A DNA stretch of 64,000 nucleotides from an uncultured bacterium (GTDB taxonomy: Bacteria > Bacillota > Clostridia > TANB77 > CAG-508), in assembly GCA_905215935.1 (NCBI GenBank), contig CAJMRY010000001.1, positions 1 through 64,000 of the forward strand, read 5' to 3'. This document shows, piece by piece, positions 57,340-64,000 of the stretch. The translations under genes and the position numbers were made by a program. The notes under the pieces were generated by a model. That model searched no databases, had not been told where the DNA came from, and saw only the letters and a list, made by a program, of their open reading frames with translations. Positions within the stretch are counted from its first letter, which is position 1. Each line of letters begins with the position of its first letter.

Positions 57340-57472
57340 TTTAAAATTCCTCCTTTTATTTTAAATTATATAATTTTTTAGATTTAAGAATATAAATACA
57401 AATGCCCAAAATGATTGTAGTTTTTTAAACACATCTATGGGCAAATTTAATTTATTAAAAAGTAAAAATTGT

Positions 57473-57724
57473 TTATTCTTCTACTATGTCATCTTTATCA
57501 AGTCTTCCTGCAACAGTTTCTGGTTGAACTGCAGAAAGTATTACATGACCTGAATCCATAATGATAACTGCTCTTGTTCTTCTACCATATGTTGCATCTA
57601 CTGCCATTCCTTTATCTTTTGCATCTTGAACAATTCTTTTAATTGGTGCTGACTCTGGACTAACAATAGAAATAATTCTATTGGCAGAAACAATATTTCC
57701 AAACCCAATATTAATTAATTGCAT
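57473..57724 (-). CDS. remA: Extracellular matrix regulator RemA (DUF370)
   Basis: A protein of 83 aa with LINIGFGNIVSANRIISIVS, PIKRIVQDAKDKGMAVDATYGRRTRAVIIMDSGHVI, nearly the consensus of RemA, a DNA-binding activator of matrix genes in Bacillus. Here it could control the TasA/SipW-like locus at 48.9-52.6 kb. I chose ATG 57724; the frame extends to a GTG that sits too close to the SD. Confidence 0.93.
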   Translation of the reverse strand: MQLINIGFGNIVSANRIISIVSPESAPIKRIVQDAKDKGMAVDATYGRRTRAVIIMDSGHVILSAVQPETVAGRLDKDDIVEE

Positions 57725-57746
57725 AACATACACATCCCTTCATATA

Positions 57747-58622
57747 TTACTCAATGTTTTGTATTTGTTCCCTTATATTTTCCAATTCTGTTTTTATATC
57801 AATTACTAAATTAGTTATTTCTAATTTTACAGATTTAGAACCTATTGTATTTGTCTCTCTGTTCATTTCTTGAATAATAAAATCCAATTTTTTTCCTATA
57901 GCTAAGTCTAATTCCATTAAATCTCTAAATTGCTTTATATGACTCTTAAGTCTTGTTAACTCTTCTTCAACGGAACATTTATCTGAATATATTACAGTTT
58001 CTTGTGCAATTCTTGTTTCATCTATTATGTCAGTATGTAATAAATCTTGTATTCTTTCTTTCAATTTTACTACATATTCCTCAATAAGTCCAGTAGAAAA
58101 CTCAAAAATGTTAGTAACCATTGCTTCTACTCTATCCATTCTTTTAATTAAATCTTCTTTTATTTTTATGCCTTCTTTTGTTTTCATATCATTTAAATTA
58201 TTAATTGCTTCTTCTAAACACATATTTAATTCTTCTTTTATACAATCTTCATTTTCTTCGTCTGTTTGAATTTGTAATATATCTGGAAATTTACAAATAT
58301 CTATAACTTCTATATTACTATTTATTTTTGTTTCATTTGCAAGCTCTTTTAACTGATTTATGTATAATTTAGCTAAATCTTTATTTATCGTAACAAGTTT
58401 TCCGTCTACACTAAAATTATTAAAAGTAATATATATATCTATTTTACCTCTTGCTATTTTATTTGAAACTTGTTTCCTAATCATTTCTTCGATATAACTA
58501 ATACTTCTTGGCAATTTTATATTAATATCATTATATTTATGATTAACAGACTTAATTTCAATATTATATTCTCTTCCATTTATAATTTGCTTTGCTCTTC
58601 CAAAACCTGTCATACTTTTCAT
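57747..58622 (-). CDS. YicC family endoribonuclease
   Basis: A protein of 291 aa beginning MKSMTGFGRAK, with EIKSVNHKYNDINIKLPR and the C-terminal DFIIQEMNRETNTIGSKS, full YicC/YloC consensus. Family members are RNases acting on small RNAs. It starts the yicC-remA-rpoZ operon. Confidence 0.93.
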   Translation of the reverse strand: MKSMTGFGRAKQIINGREYNIEIKSVNHKYNDINIKLPRSISYIEEMIRKQVSNKIARGKIDIYITFNNFSVDGKLVTINKDLAKLYINQLKELANETKINSNIEVIDICKFPDILQIQTDEENEDCIKEELNMCLEEAINNLNDMKTKEGIKIKEDLIKRMDRVEAMVTNIFEFSTGLIEEYVVKLKERIQDLLHTDIIDETRIAQETVIYSDKCSVEEELTRLKSHIKQFRDLMELDLAIGKKLDFIIQEMNRETNTIGSKSVKLEITNLVIDIKTELENIREQIQNIE

Positions 58623-58628
58623 AAAACT

Positions 58629-59903
58629 TTATACCTCTTCTTCTATAATTTCACTTAATTCACTATTTTTCTTACAATATGATTTTTTCATTTTCATAAA
58701 TATTATTATAGATTTAACTATATAATATAAAATAAATATCATAGTTATTACCAATGTAATTATCATAAATACTTCATTTTTCATTATAAATATATACATT
58801 AATGCTATATTTATAATAGCTAATATTAATACTTCAATTCCAAAAATTACAAGTGATTTATTTTCTCTTTTATATGAATTTTCAAACAATATTATAGAAA
58901 TAGCAAGTATTGATACACTAAATACTTTTAAATCTGTTATAAATACTTCTGTTTTTATATTTTTAAATCCTAATATTATAAATATCAGATATAATGTTAT
59001 AATACTTCCAACTATTATATTAGTTATTGTTTTTGATACAATCTTTTTTTGTATCTCTTCTGGTAATTTCTTTCTTCTTTCTTCTTTCAATACTTGTCCT
59101 ATCTCTTTTATATTTTTTATTATCTCTATCTTTTCTTTTAATTCTACTTTATTATTATTTTGATTTTCTCCATTTTTAGATTTTTTATTTGAACTTTTAT
59201 TTGATTTATTAGAGTCTTTTTTAGAATTTATTTCTACTTTTTTTCTCTCATCTATTTTTTTCGAACTTTTTTTAGTTACAACTTTTTCCGTTTCTTTTTT
59301 AGTCTTGCTATCTTTTTTCTTTGTTTGAATATTTTCATTTTTATTTGTAGTAGTCTTTACCTTTGAATTATTACTTTTATTAGATTTAGCATTAGTTCCT
59401 TTCGAGTTTACCTCATTTATTTCTTCACTTAAATTATTAGTTTCTTCTTTTTTAGCACTACTATTACCTTTTTTCTTATCATTACTATTTGTTTCCTTTT
59501 CAGTTTTACTGTCTATTTTTTTCTTACTATTATTAATTATATTAGCACTATTATCAGTTTCTTTTTTAGAATTGCTATTATTTTTTTTAGTATTACTATT
59601 GTTTGTAGTTTTATTCTTTACATCCTTATCTGTGTTAGCTTTACTATTATTTGTTTTTTTGATAGATGTTTTACTTTTCAAATCATCCGTTTTCTTTGTA
59701 GTATTTGTTTTTTTCTTAGAAGATTCCCTTTTTTCTTTACCTTTACTAGTAGTCTCTGATTTAGATGCACTTTCTATTTTTATTTCATTTATTTCTTTTG
59801 CTTCATTATTTTTTATTATCTCATCTGGTGTTTCAGCTTTCTTTTTATCTTTAGACACTTTAAGCTTTTCACTATTAACTTTCTTTTCATTTATACTATT
59901 CAT
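58629..59903 (-). CDS. Membrane protein with long Lys/Ser/Asn-rich disordered region
   Basis: A protein of 424 aa. Residues ~1-285 are almost entirely Lys, Ser, Asn, Thr and Glu with many KKxNxxN repeats and no predicted fold. They are followed by a short amphipathic helix (EKIEIIKNIKEIGQVLKEER) and four membrane helices in the last ~130 residues. A polycationic cytoplasmic arm could bind RNA or DNA at the membrane; this is inferred from composition alone. The start at 59903 has AAGGAG. It follows rsmE by 10 nt and is followed by yicC 6 nt later, so it is part of a long operon. Confidence 0.8.
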   Translation of the reverse strand: MNSINEKKVNSEKLKVSKDKKKAETPDEIIKNNEAKEINEIKIESASKSETTSKGKEKRESSKKKTNTTKKTDDLKSKTSIKKTNNSKANTDKDVKNKTTNNSNTKKNNSNSKKETDNSANIINNSKKKIDSKTEKETNSNDKKKGNSSAKKEETNNLSEEINEVNSKGTNAKSNKSNNSKVKTTTNKNENIQTKKKDSKTKKETEKVVTKKSSKKIDERKKVEINSKKDSNKSNKSSNKKSKNGENQNNNKVELKEKIEIIKNIKEIGQVLKEERRKKLPEEIQKKIVSKTITNIIVGSIITLYLIFIILGFKNIKTEVFITDLKVFSVSILAISIILFENSYKRENKSLVIFGIEVLILAIINIALMYIFIMKNEVFMIITLVITMIFILYYIVKSIIIFMKMKKSYCKKNSELSEIIEEEV

Positions 59904-59913
59904 AATCTTCTCC

Positions 59914-60672
59914 TTAATTATTTTCAAGTTCATATAATATTATACTTGTCATAGCAAGTGCTACAGTTTCTGTTCGTAATATTCTTTTTCCTAGAGTAAT
60001 AATCTTGGTTCCTAATTGTTTTAAATAATCGATTTCATTTTCTGATATTCCACCTTCTGGGCCAATTAATATTGCAATATTTAGATTACTTTTTTCTTTC
60101 ATTTTTTCTTTTAAATTTAACAATTCTTGTTTTAGAGTATTTTTTTCTTCTTTTTCATATGCTACTAATAATAAGTCATAATCTGCTAATATTTTCTCTA
60201 TATCTTTTAATTTTATTATACTATTTATTTTTGGTATTATATCTCTACCACTTTGTTTTGATGCAACTTCTGCAATTTTTTGCCATCTATCTATTTTCTT
60301 TTTTTCATCTTTGTTATTTATTTTTACAACACATCTATCCATATTTACAGGAGTAAACTCTTTTACTCCAAGTTCTGTGCTTTTTTGTATAATAAGTTCC
60401 ATTTTATCTGCTTTAGGTAATCCTTGCAATATATTTATATTTATATTAGACTCAGATTCTGATTCTATTGTTTTTATAATTCTTAAACATATACTATCTT
60501 TATTTATTTGTATTATCTCTGTTTCATAATTCTTACCATCATCTATGTTACATATATTTAATTTATCTGCTATTTTACATCTAAGTACATTTGCTATATG
60601 GTTTACATCTTCATTAATTATTTGTATTTTATCATCTTTAAATTGATTACTTTTTACAAAAAATTTTGGCAT
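59914..60672 (-). CDS. rsmE: 16S rRNA m3U1498 methyltransferase RsmE
   Basis: A protein of 252 aa with a PUA-like N-terminus (HIANVLRCKIADKLNICN) and a SPOUT knot: QKSTELGVKEFTPV, RWQKIAEVASKQSGRDIIP, LIGPEGGISENEI and TLGKRILRTETVALA. It methylates U1498 of 16S rRNA. Order dnaK-dnaJ-(prmA)-rsmE is usual; prmA is absent here. Confidence 0.95.
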   Translation of the reverse strand: MPKFFVKSNQFKDDKIQIINEDVNHIANVLRCKIADKLNICNIDDGKNYETEIIQINKDSICLRIIKTIESESESNININILQGLPKADKMELIIQKSTELGVKEFTPVNMDRCVVKINNKDEKKKIDRWQKIAEVASKQSGRDIIPKINSIIKLKDIEKILADYDLLLVAYEKEEKNTLKQELLNLKEKMKEKSNLNIAILIGPEGGISENEIDYLKQLGTKIITLGKRILRTETVALAMTSIILYELENN

Positions 60673-61233
60673 TTTTGTGCTCCTTTTAGTTATTTGCTAT
60701 ATTATAACATACTATTAATTAAGAAAGCAATTTTTATAACTGCTCTTTTTACTTATATATACGCATTACTATTTAATATATTAATTATTAACTTAGTATT
60801 AATATTTATAAACAATTTATTTTATTGGAATGTTTATAAGTAAAAAACAAGTCTCTCTCCGAATTATAATTATAAAACATTCTCTATATATTTAAATATT
60901 TCTTCTGGATATAAAATTTTATTCTTATTTTTAAATTTACTTATATTTATCCATAAAATCCTCCTTACTTACATAAAGATAGTAAAATTGCCACCTATTT
61001 CTTTATATATACAATTTATATTGCTTTATTTTTAGATATAATATCATACTCTCACTAAAATTTCTATATAGAGAGTATCTTTCATAACTATATTATTACT
61101 AATTATTACGATTTTTTCTATATTTTACTACAATTTAATATTTTCGTTACTATTATATTTATTCTAAAATTATTACAAATATTTATTTTGGGGAAATTAC
61201 ATTTTTAATTTTATTCTCATTTTATTTTTGCAA

Positions 61234-61262
61234 TTGAGTTTTATGTAAAACGATGTTATAAT
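61234..61262 (+). promoter_or_regulatory. Sigma-A-type promoter
   Basis: TTGAGT (61234-61239), a 17-base spacer and a perfect TATAAT (61257-61262) point toward the ORF at 61448. It is the best promoter match in the window besides that of tmRNA, and predicts a leader of ~180 nt. Confidence 0.75.
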
Positions 61263-61290
61263 ATTGTCATATCTTTACTTTTTTGTTAAA

Positions 61291-61425
61291 GACCTTAGTC
61301 ATCCACTTCGGATAAAAAAATTTTTTTGAAGGTCATATTACAAAATAGCCAAGATTAACATTTATGCATATAAATGTTGTAAGCTTTTCGTTTAATGGTT
61401 AATTTACAATTTGTATTTTTTAACC
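61291..61425 (+). ncRNA. Structured 5' leader, candidate RNA element
   Basis: Within the predicted leader I see GACCTT pairing with AAGGTC (61291-61296 with 61329-61334) around an inner ATCC/GGAT hairpin, then a hairpin AACATTTATGCATATAAATG (61357-61378) and a GGTTAA/TTAACC stem (61397-61402 with 61420-61425) close to the SD. It does not match a riboswitch class I can recognise. It could be a regulatory leader or the 5' part of a small RNA. Confidence 0.45.
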
Positions 61426-61447
61426 GCAACCAAAAAGGAGTACTTTT

Positions 61448-61777
61448 ATGTATGACAGTTTTAAAGATTTCTACGAGGACAATTGTGCTGACATCAAAAG
61501 TATTATTATCTCTTTAACTGATTTAAGCCATTCAAGTTCTCGGTTAGAAAAAGGAACACCCATTTTGGATATTGCAGTAGAATGGAATCACTGTATGCCT
61601 GTAAAGGAAACATCAACCAGGAACATAAAGGACTGTGAAACAATACAATATAGCAGTCATACAATGTACTGGATTCCATTTCACAACTTTTCTGAATTAT
61701 ATTCGCTCTTTCTTTTCTTGAAAGATCATGCAAATTGTTCAGAACATAGCGTTTTAAAAAGCAAATTCTATTTCTAA
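61448..61777 (+). CDS. Unrecognised ORF with a possibly recoded in-frame CGG
   Basis: This 109-codon frame starts MYDSFKDFYEDNCADIKS and follows AGGAG, a structured leader and a strong promoter; its composition is less AT-rich than its neighbours. It has no homologue that I recognise. It contains the only in-frame CGG (61541-61543) that is not followed by a restored protein: under the four-base rule CGGT is Gly and the next triplet is TAG, giving a 32-residue peptide. Under the standard code it yields 109 residues. It may be a recently acquired gene from a host with standard CGG, a peptide gene ending at TAG, or a decoding sensor. Confidence 0.45.
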   Translation: MYDSFKDFYEDNCADIKSIIISLTDLSHSSSRLEKGTPILDIAVEWNHCMPVKETSTRNIKDCETIQYSSHTMYWIPFHNFSELYSLFLFLKDHANCSEHSVLKSKFYF

Positions 61778-61811
61778 AGCAAGCGATGTTAAACTCCTTT
61801 AAATGTTTACG

Positions 61812-61845
61812 AAAAGCTCACTATTCTTTTAAATAGTGAGCTTTT
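61812..61845. terminator. Bidirectional terminator
   Basis: A perfect 14-bp stem (AAAAGCTCACTATT with its complement) with T-runs on both exits lies between the convergent plus-strand ORF and dnaJ. Confidence 0.85.
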
Positions 61846-61853
61846 TTATATTT

Positions 61854-63012
61854 TTATCCAAATAATCCTCTTTTCTTAACCGGTGGTTGTTCATTCATAG
61901 TTAATGCAAGTTTTGTTAACAACTCTCTTTGTTCTTTGCTTAATCTTTTTGGCACTTGAACTTGAACAGTGAAAATAAAATCACCTTGATAATTTCCATT
62001 TACTGCTTTAAACCCTTTGTTCCTTATTGTAAATTTAGTTCCGGGTTTGAGTTCCATCTGGAATTTTATATTTTTCTTTGCTTCCATCTACCATAGGAAT
62101 TTCAAGCTCTGCTCCTAATGTAGCTTGTGTAAAAGTAATTGGTATATCGCAAAAAATATTATTTCCATTTCTTGTATAGATACTATGCTTTTTTAATCTC
62201 ATATTTATGTATAAATCACCTTTTGGTCCACCTTTTGTACCTGGTTCTCCTTCTCCTCTTAATACAATTGTTTGATCATTATCTATACCTGCTGGAATCT
62301 TCACTTTTATTTTTGCTTGTTTTCTTATAGTACCTTTTCCTCTACAAGATTCACAAGGCTGTTTTATTACTTTACCAGTTCCATGACAATTGCTACATGT
62401 TCTAGATGTTTGCATTTGACCTAATATTGTATTTTGAACTTGTTTCACCTGTCCTGTTCCACCACATACTGTACAATTTTCGATGGCAGTTCCTGGTTTT
62501 GCTCCATTTCCATTACATTCCACACAAATGTCGTCTCTTGTAATATTTATTTCTTTTTCAACTCCTAAAAATGCATCTTCAAAAGAAATCTCCATATTAT
62601 ATTTTAAATCCGCACCTTTTTTAGGTCCATTATTTGCGTTTCTAGAATTTCTAGAGCCTCCAAATCCTCCACCAAAGAATGAAGAGAATATATCTCCTAA
62701 GTCACCAAAGTCACTAAATCCATCAAATCCTGATGTAGAGTAAGAATAATATCCACCTCCTGGATTTCCTCCTCCAAAACCTTGTGGACCATTATGTCCA
62801 AATTGGTCATACATTCTTCTTTTTTGGGGATCTGACAATGTTTCATATGCTTCATTTACTTCTTTAAATTTAATTTCAGCTTCTTTTTTATTATCAGGAT
62901 TAGCATCAGGGTGATATTTTTTGGCCATTTTTCTAAATGCTTTTTTCAATTCCTCATCTGTTGCATTTTTATCTACACCCAATACTTCATAATAATCTCT
63001 CTTTTCTGCCAT
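61854..63012 (-). CDS. dnaJ: Chaperone DnaJ, read through a CGGA site
   Basis: A protein of 385 aa: J domain (DYYEVLGVDKNATDEELKKA, KKYHPDANPD with HPD), Gly/Phe-rich region, four zinc-binding repeats (CVECNGNG, CTVCGGTG, CSNCHGTG, CESCRGKG) and C-terminal substrate domains. CGG at 62043-62041 breaks the frame in the second C-terminal domain; without its C the text is IPDGTQTGTKFTIRNKGFKAV, the family consensus. It delivers clients to DnaK, encoded just upstream. The SD AGGAGG precedes ATG 63012. Confidence 0.96.
62040..62043 (-). other. CGGA four-base glycine site in dnaJ
   Basis: ACC-CGG-AAC-TAA stops two codons later. ACC-GGA-ACT-AAA gives GTQTGTKFTIRNKG, conserved in DnaJ. Confidence 0.96.
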
Positions 63013-63108
63013 TTTTTCCTCCTATTTAAAATGTCTTTTTATTATACTTTCCTTCATTATCTTTTATGTAATTCCTATTCATATTAATATTATGTTTTAG
63101 CAATTTCA

Positions 63109-63147
63109 AAGATTGGCAGACAAATCCTATTAATGTCTGCCAATCTT
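63109..63147 (-). terminator. Hairpin between dnaK and dnaJ
   Basis: A perfect 14-bp stem (AAGATTGGCAGACA with its complement) lies after dnaK. With only a short T-tract it may act as an attenuator, lowering dnaJ relative to dnaK. Confidence 0.7.
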
Positions 63148-63170
63148 CTTATGCTCTTTATTTTTATATT

Positions 63171-64000
63171 TTATTTATTTTCGTCATCTTCTACTTTATA
63201 ATCTGCATCATATACATTACCGTTTTCATCTACATTTGGACCTTCACTTGCTCCACTTTCTGCTCCTGCACCATTTTGTGCTCCTGCTGCATTTTGATTA
63301 TATAATTTTTCAGATATTGAATAGAATACTGTTGTTAACTTTTCTGTTGCTTGTTTAATTGCTTCTACATCAGATCCTTCTAATGCTTTCTTAACATTTT
63401 CTATTTCTGTTTCTGCTTTAGCTTTTTCTTCTCCACTAATTTTATCTCCTAATTCAGTGATTGTCTTTTCACAGTTATATACTAAGCTTTCAGCATTATT
63501 TCTAGCTTCTATTTCTTCTTTTCTTTTCTTATCTTCTGCAGCATGTGCTTCTGCATCTTTAACAGCTTTATCTATGTCTTCATCTGTTAAGTTTGTAGAT
63601 GCTGTAATAGAAACTTGTTGACTATTTCCTGTTGCCATATCTTTTGCAGATACATGTACTATACCATTTGCATCAATATCAAATGTTACTTCAATTTGAG
63701 GTACTCCTCTTGGTGCTGCTGGTATTCCTGAAAGTTGGAATCTTCCAAGTGTTTTATTGTATGCTGCCATTTCTCTTTCACCTTGTAAAACATGCACTTC
63801 TACACTTGTTTGACCATCTGCTGCTGTAGAGAATATTTGTGATTTTTTAGTTGGTATTGTTGTATTTCTTTCAATTAATTTTGTAAATACTCCACCATAT
63901 GTTTCAATACCAAGTGAAAGTGGTGTTACGTCTAATAATACTAAATCTTTTACATCTCCTGAAAGAACTCCACCTTGAATTGCTGCACCAATTGCAACAC
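63171..64000 (-). CDS. dnaK: Chaperone DnaK, C-terminal part (5' end outside window)
   Basis: The visible ~275 residues run from the end of the ATPase domain (IGAAIQGGVLSGDVKD) through the substrate-binding beta domain (LLDVTPLSLGIETYGGVFT, TSVEVHVLQGEREMAAYNKT, FQLSGIPAAPRGVPQIEVTF) to the helical lid and an Ala/Gly-rich tail ending in VEDDENK. Hsp70 chaperone, partner of DnaJ downstream. No in-frame CGG is present in this part; AAC-GGT contains an out-of-phase one. Confidence 0.97.
   Translation of the reverse strand, partial: VAIGAAIQGGVLSGDVKDLVLLDVTPLSLGIETYGGVFTKLIERNTTIPTKKSQIFSTAADGQTSVEVHVLQGEREMAAYNKTLGRFQLSGIPAAPRGVPQIEVTFDIDANGIVHVSAKDMATGNSQQVSITASTNLTDEDIDKAVKDAEAHAAEDKKRKEEIEARNNAESLVYNCEKTITELGDKISGEEKAKAETEIENVKKALEGSDVEAIKQATEKLTTVFYSISEKLYNQNAAGAQNGAGAESGASEGPNVDENGNVYDADYKVEDDENK

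Larger units (their letters stand above)
60673..61447. other. Long intergenic region before the plus-strand ORF
   Basis: This is 775 bases. Its first ~550 bases are AT-rich without a supportable gene (a plus-strand frame at 60598-60843 is low complexity and overlaps rsmE). The last ~200 contain a strong promoter and a structured leader for the ORF at 61448, listed separately. Confidence 0.55.

Noticed and set aside
60598..60843. Plus-strand frame of 81 codons
   Set aside because: Phe/Ile/Tyr-rich low complexity typical of AT-rich antisense or intergenic DNA, overlaps rsmE and lacks a ribosome binding site.
61506..61733. Minus-strand frame of 75 codons opposite the odd plus-strand ORF
   Set aside because: Lies wholly inside the plus-strand ORF, lacks a ribosome binding site and resembles no family.
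3262..62043. Reassignment of CGG to another amino acid (Trp, Gln)
   Set aside because: A triplet reassignment would not change the reading frame. Here the frame must advance by one extra base at each CGG.
3262..62043. prfB-like programmed frameshifting with internal SD and stop codon
   Set aside because: No shared internal SD, stop codon or slippery codon precedes the sites.
3070..63012. The seventeen split genes as pseudogenes
   Set aside because: Every gene is intact except for one exact type of four-base site, with conserved motifs on both sides and no extra stops or deletions. Core genes such as pnp, ftsE, priA and dnaJ would not all decay at once.
3070..63012. Homopolymer or random indel sequencing errors
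   Set aside because: Errors would hit A/T runs, which dominate this sequence, and all codon phases. The breaks are never at A/T runs and always at an in-phase CGG. A read-level check is still worth doing.
1..64000. CRISPR arrays, prophage or transposase genes
   Set aside because: I looked for regularly spaced repeats and for transposase, integrase and phage structural motifs and saw none beyond the two palindromic repeats and the weak ssrA repeat.

Overview
The window is about 64 kb of very AT-rich DNA with strong AGGAGG-type ribosome binding sites, closely packed mostly minus-strand operons, and a typical low-GC Clostridia gene set: sporulation sigma-K, SleB-type cortex hydrolase, AmaP/Asp23, RemA, DapL, rubredoxin with flavodiiron protein. 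It looks like an anaerobic, probably endospore-forming, uncultured gut-type member of the Clostridia. I cannot name it more closely from sequence alone.

Main discovery. Seventeen genes, several of which are normally essential or highly conserved (typA, pnp, ftsE, xseA, priA, dnaJ and others), appear broken by a +1 frameshift. I resolved 21 break points by hand. Every one is the same event: an in-frame CGG codon stands where a glycine codon GGN is expected, so four bases CGGN occupy the place of one Gly codon. Dropping the C restores the full-length, correctly conserved protein each time, including the Walker A glycine of PriA, the PTGNLDP motif of FtsE, the RGGGSLED motif of XseA and the HxH zinc motif of an M23 peptidase. 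The fourth base is A at 15 sites, T at 4, G at 2, C at none. About 37 further CGG trinucleotides inside genes are out of phase and all are harmless. I found no confirmed gene that uses an in-frame CGG as arginine. This phase dependence is not expected from sequencing error or gene decay. It implies that this organism decodes CGG-N as a four-base glycine codon, or that CGG is unassigned and the ribosome shifts +1 onto GGN. All affected genes are annotated here as single full-length CDSs spanning the CGG sites.

Layout. 1-3.1 kb: partial AT-hook/receiver-like protein, small membrane protein, sigK. 3-8.4 kb: DUF368 protein, tRNA hydroxylase TrhP, flavodiiron protein with rubredoxin, CmpB-like membrane protein, TrmR-like methyltransferase. 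8.5-14 kb: typA, S1-domain protein, cmk-plsC fusion, P-loop protein. 14-17 kb: two membrane glycosyltransferases. 17-22.5 kb: pnp, rpsO, dapL, dapF. 22.6-23 kb: tRNA-Phe, tRNA-Asp, tRNA-Val. 23-29 kb: cell-wall module ftsE-ftsX-two M23 peptidases-ctpA-lipoprotein. 29-33 kb: a palindromic repeat, split transketolase, hydrolase, tmRNA, tRNA-Trp. 33-38 kb: gtrA, M23 peptidase, CD1247-like protein, efp, Xaa-Pro peptidase, prepilin peptidase, YqeG phosphatase. 38-44.9 kb: heterodimeric ABC exporter, sleB, fhs, DUF212 protein. 45-48.7 kb: xseB, anchored protein, xseA, nusB, amaP, asp23. 48.7-52.6 kb: second palindromic repeat and a TasA/SipW-like surface-protein locus. 52.7-58.6 kb: priA-def-fmt, kinase, rpoZ, remA, yicC. 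58.6-64 kb: Lys-rich membrane protein, rsmE, an odd plus-strand ORF behind a strong promoter and structured leader, dnaJ and partial dnaK.

The modules match familiar Firmicutes operons (priA-def-fmt, xseA-xseB-nusB-amaP-asp23, ftsEX with M23 partners and CtpA, dnaK-dnaJ-rsmE), which makes wholesale pseudogenisation implausible and strengthens the recoding reading.
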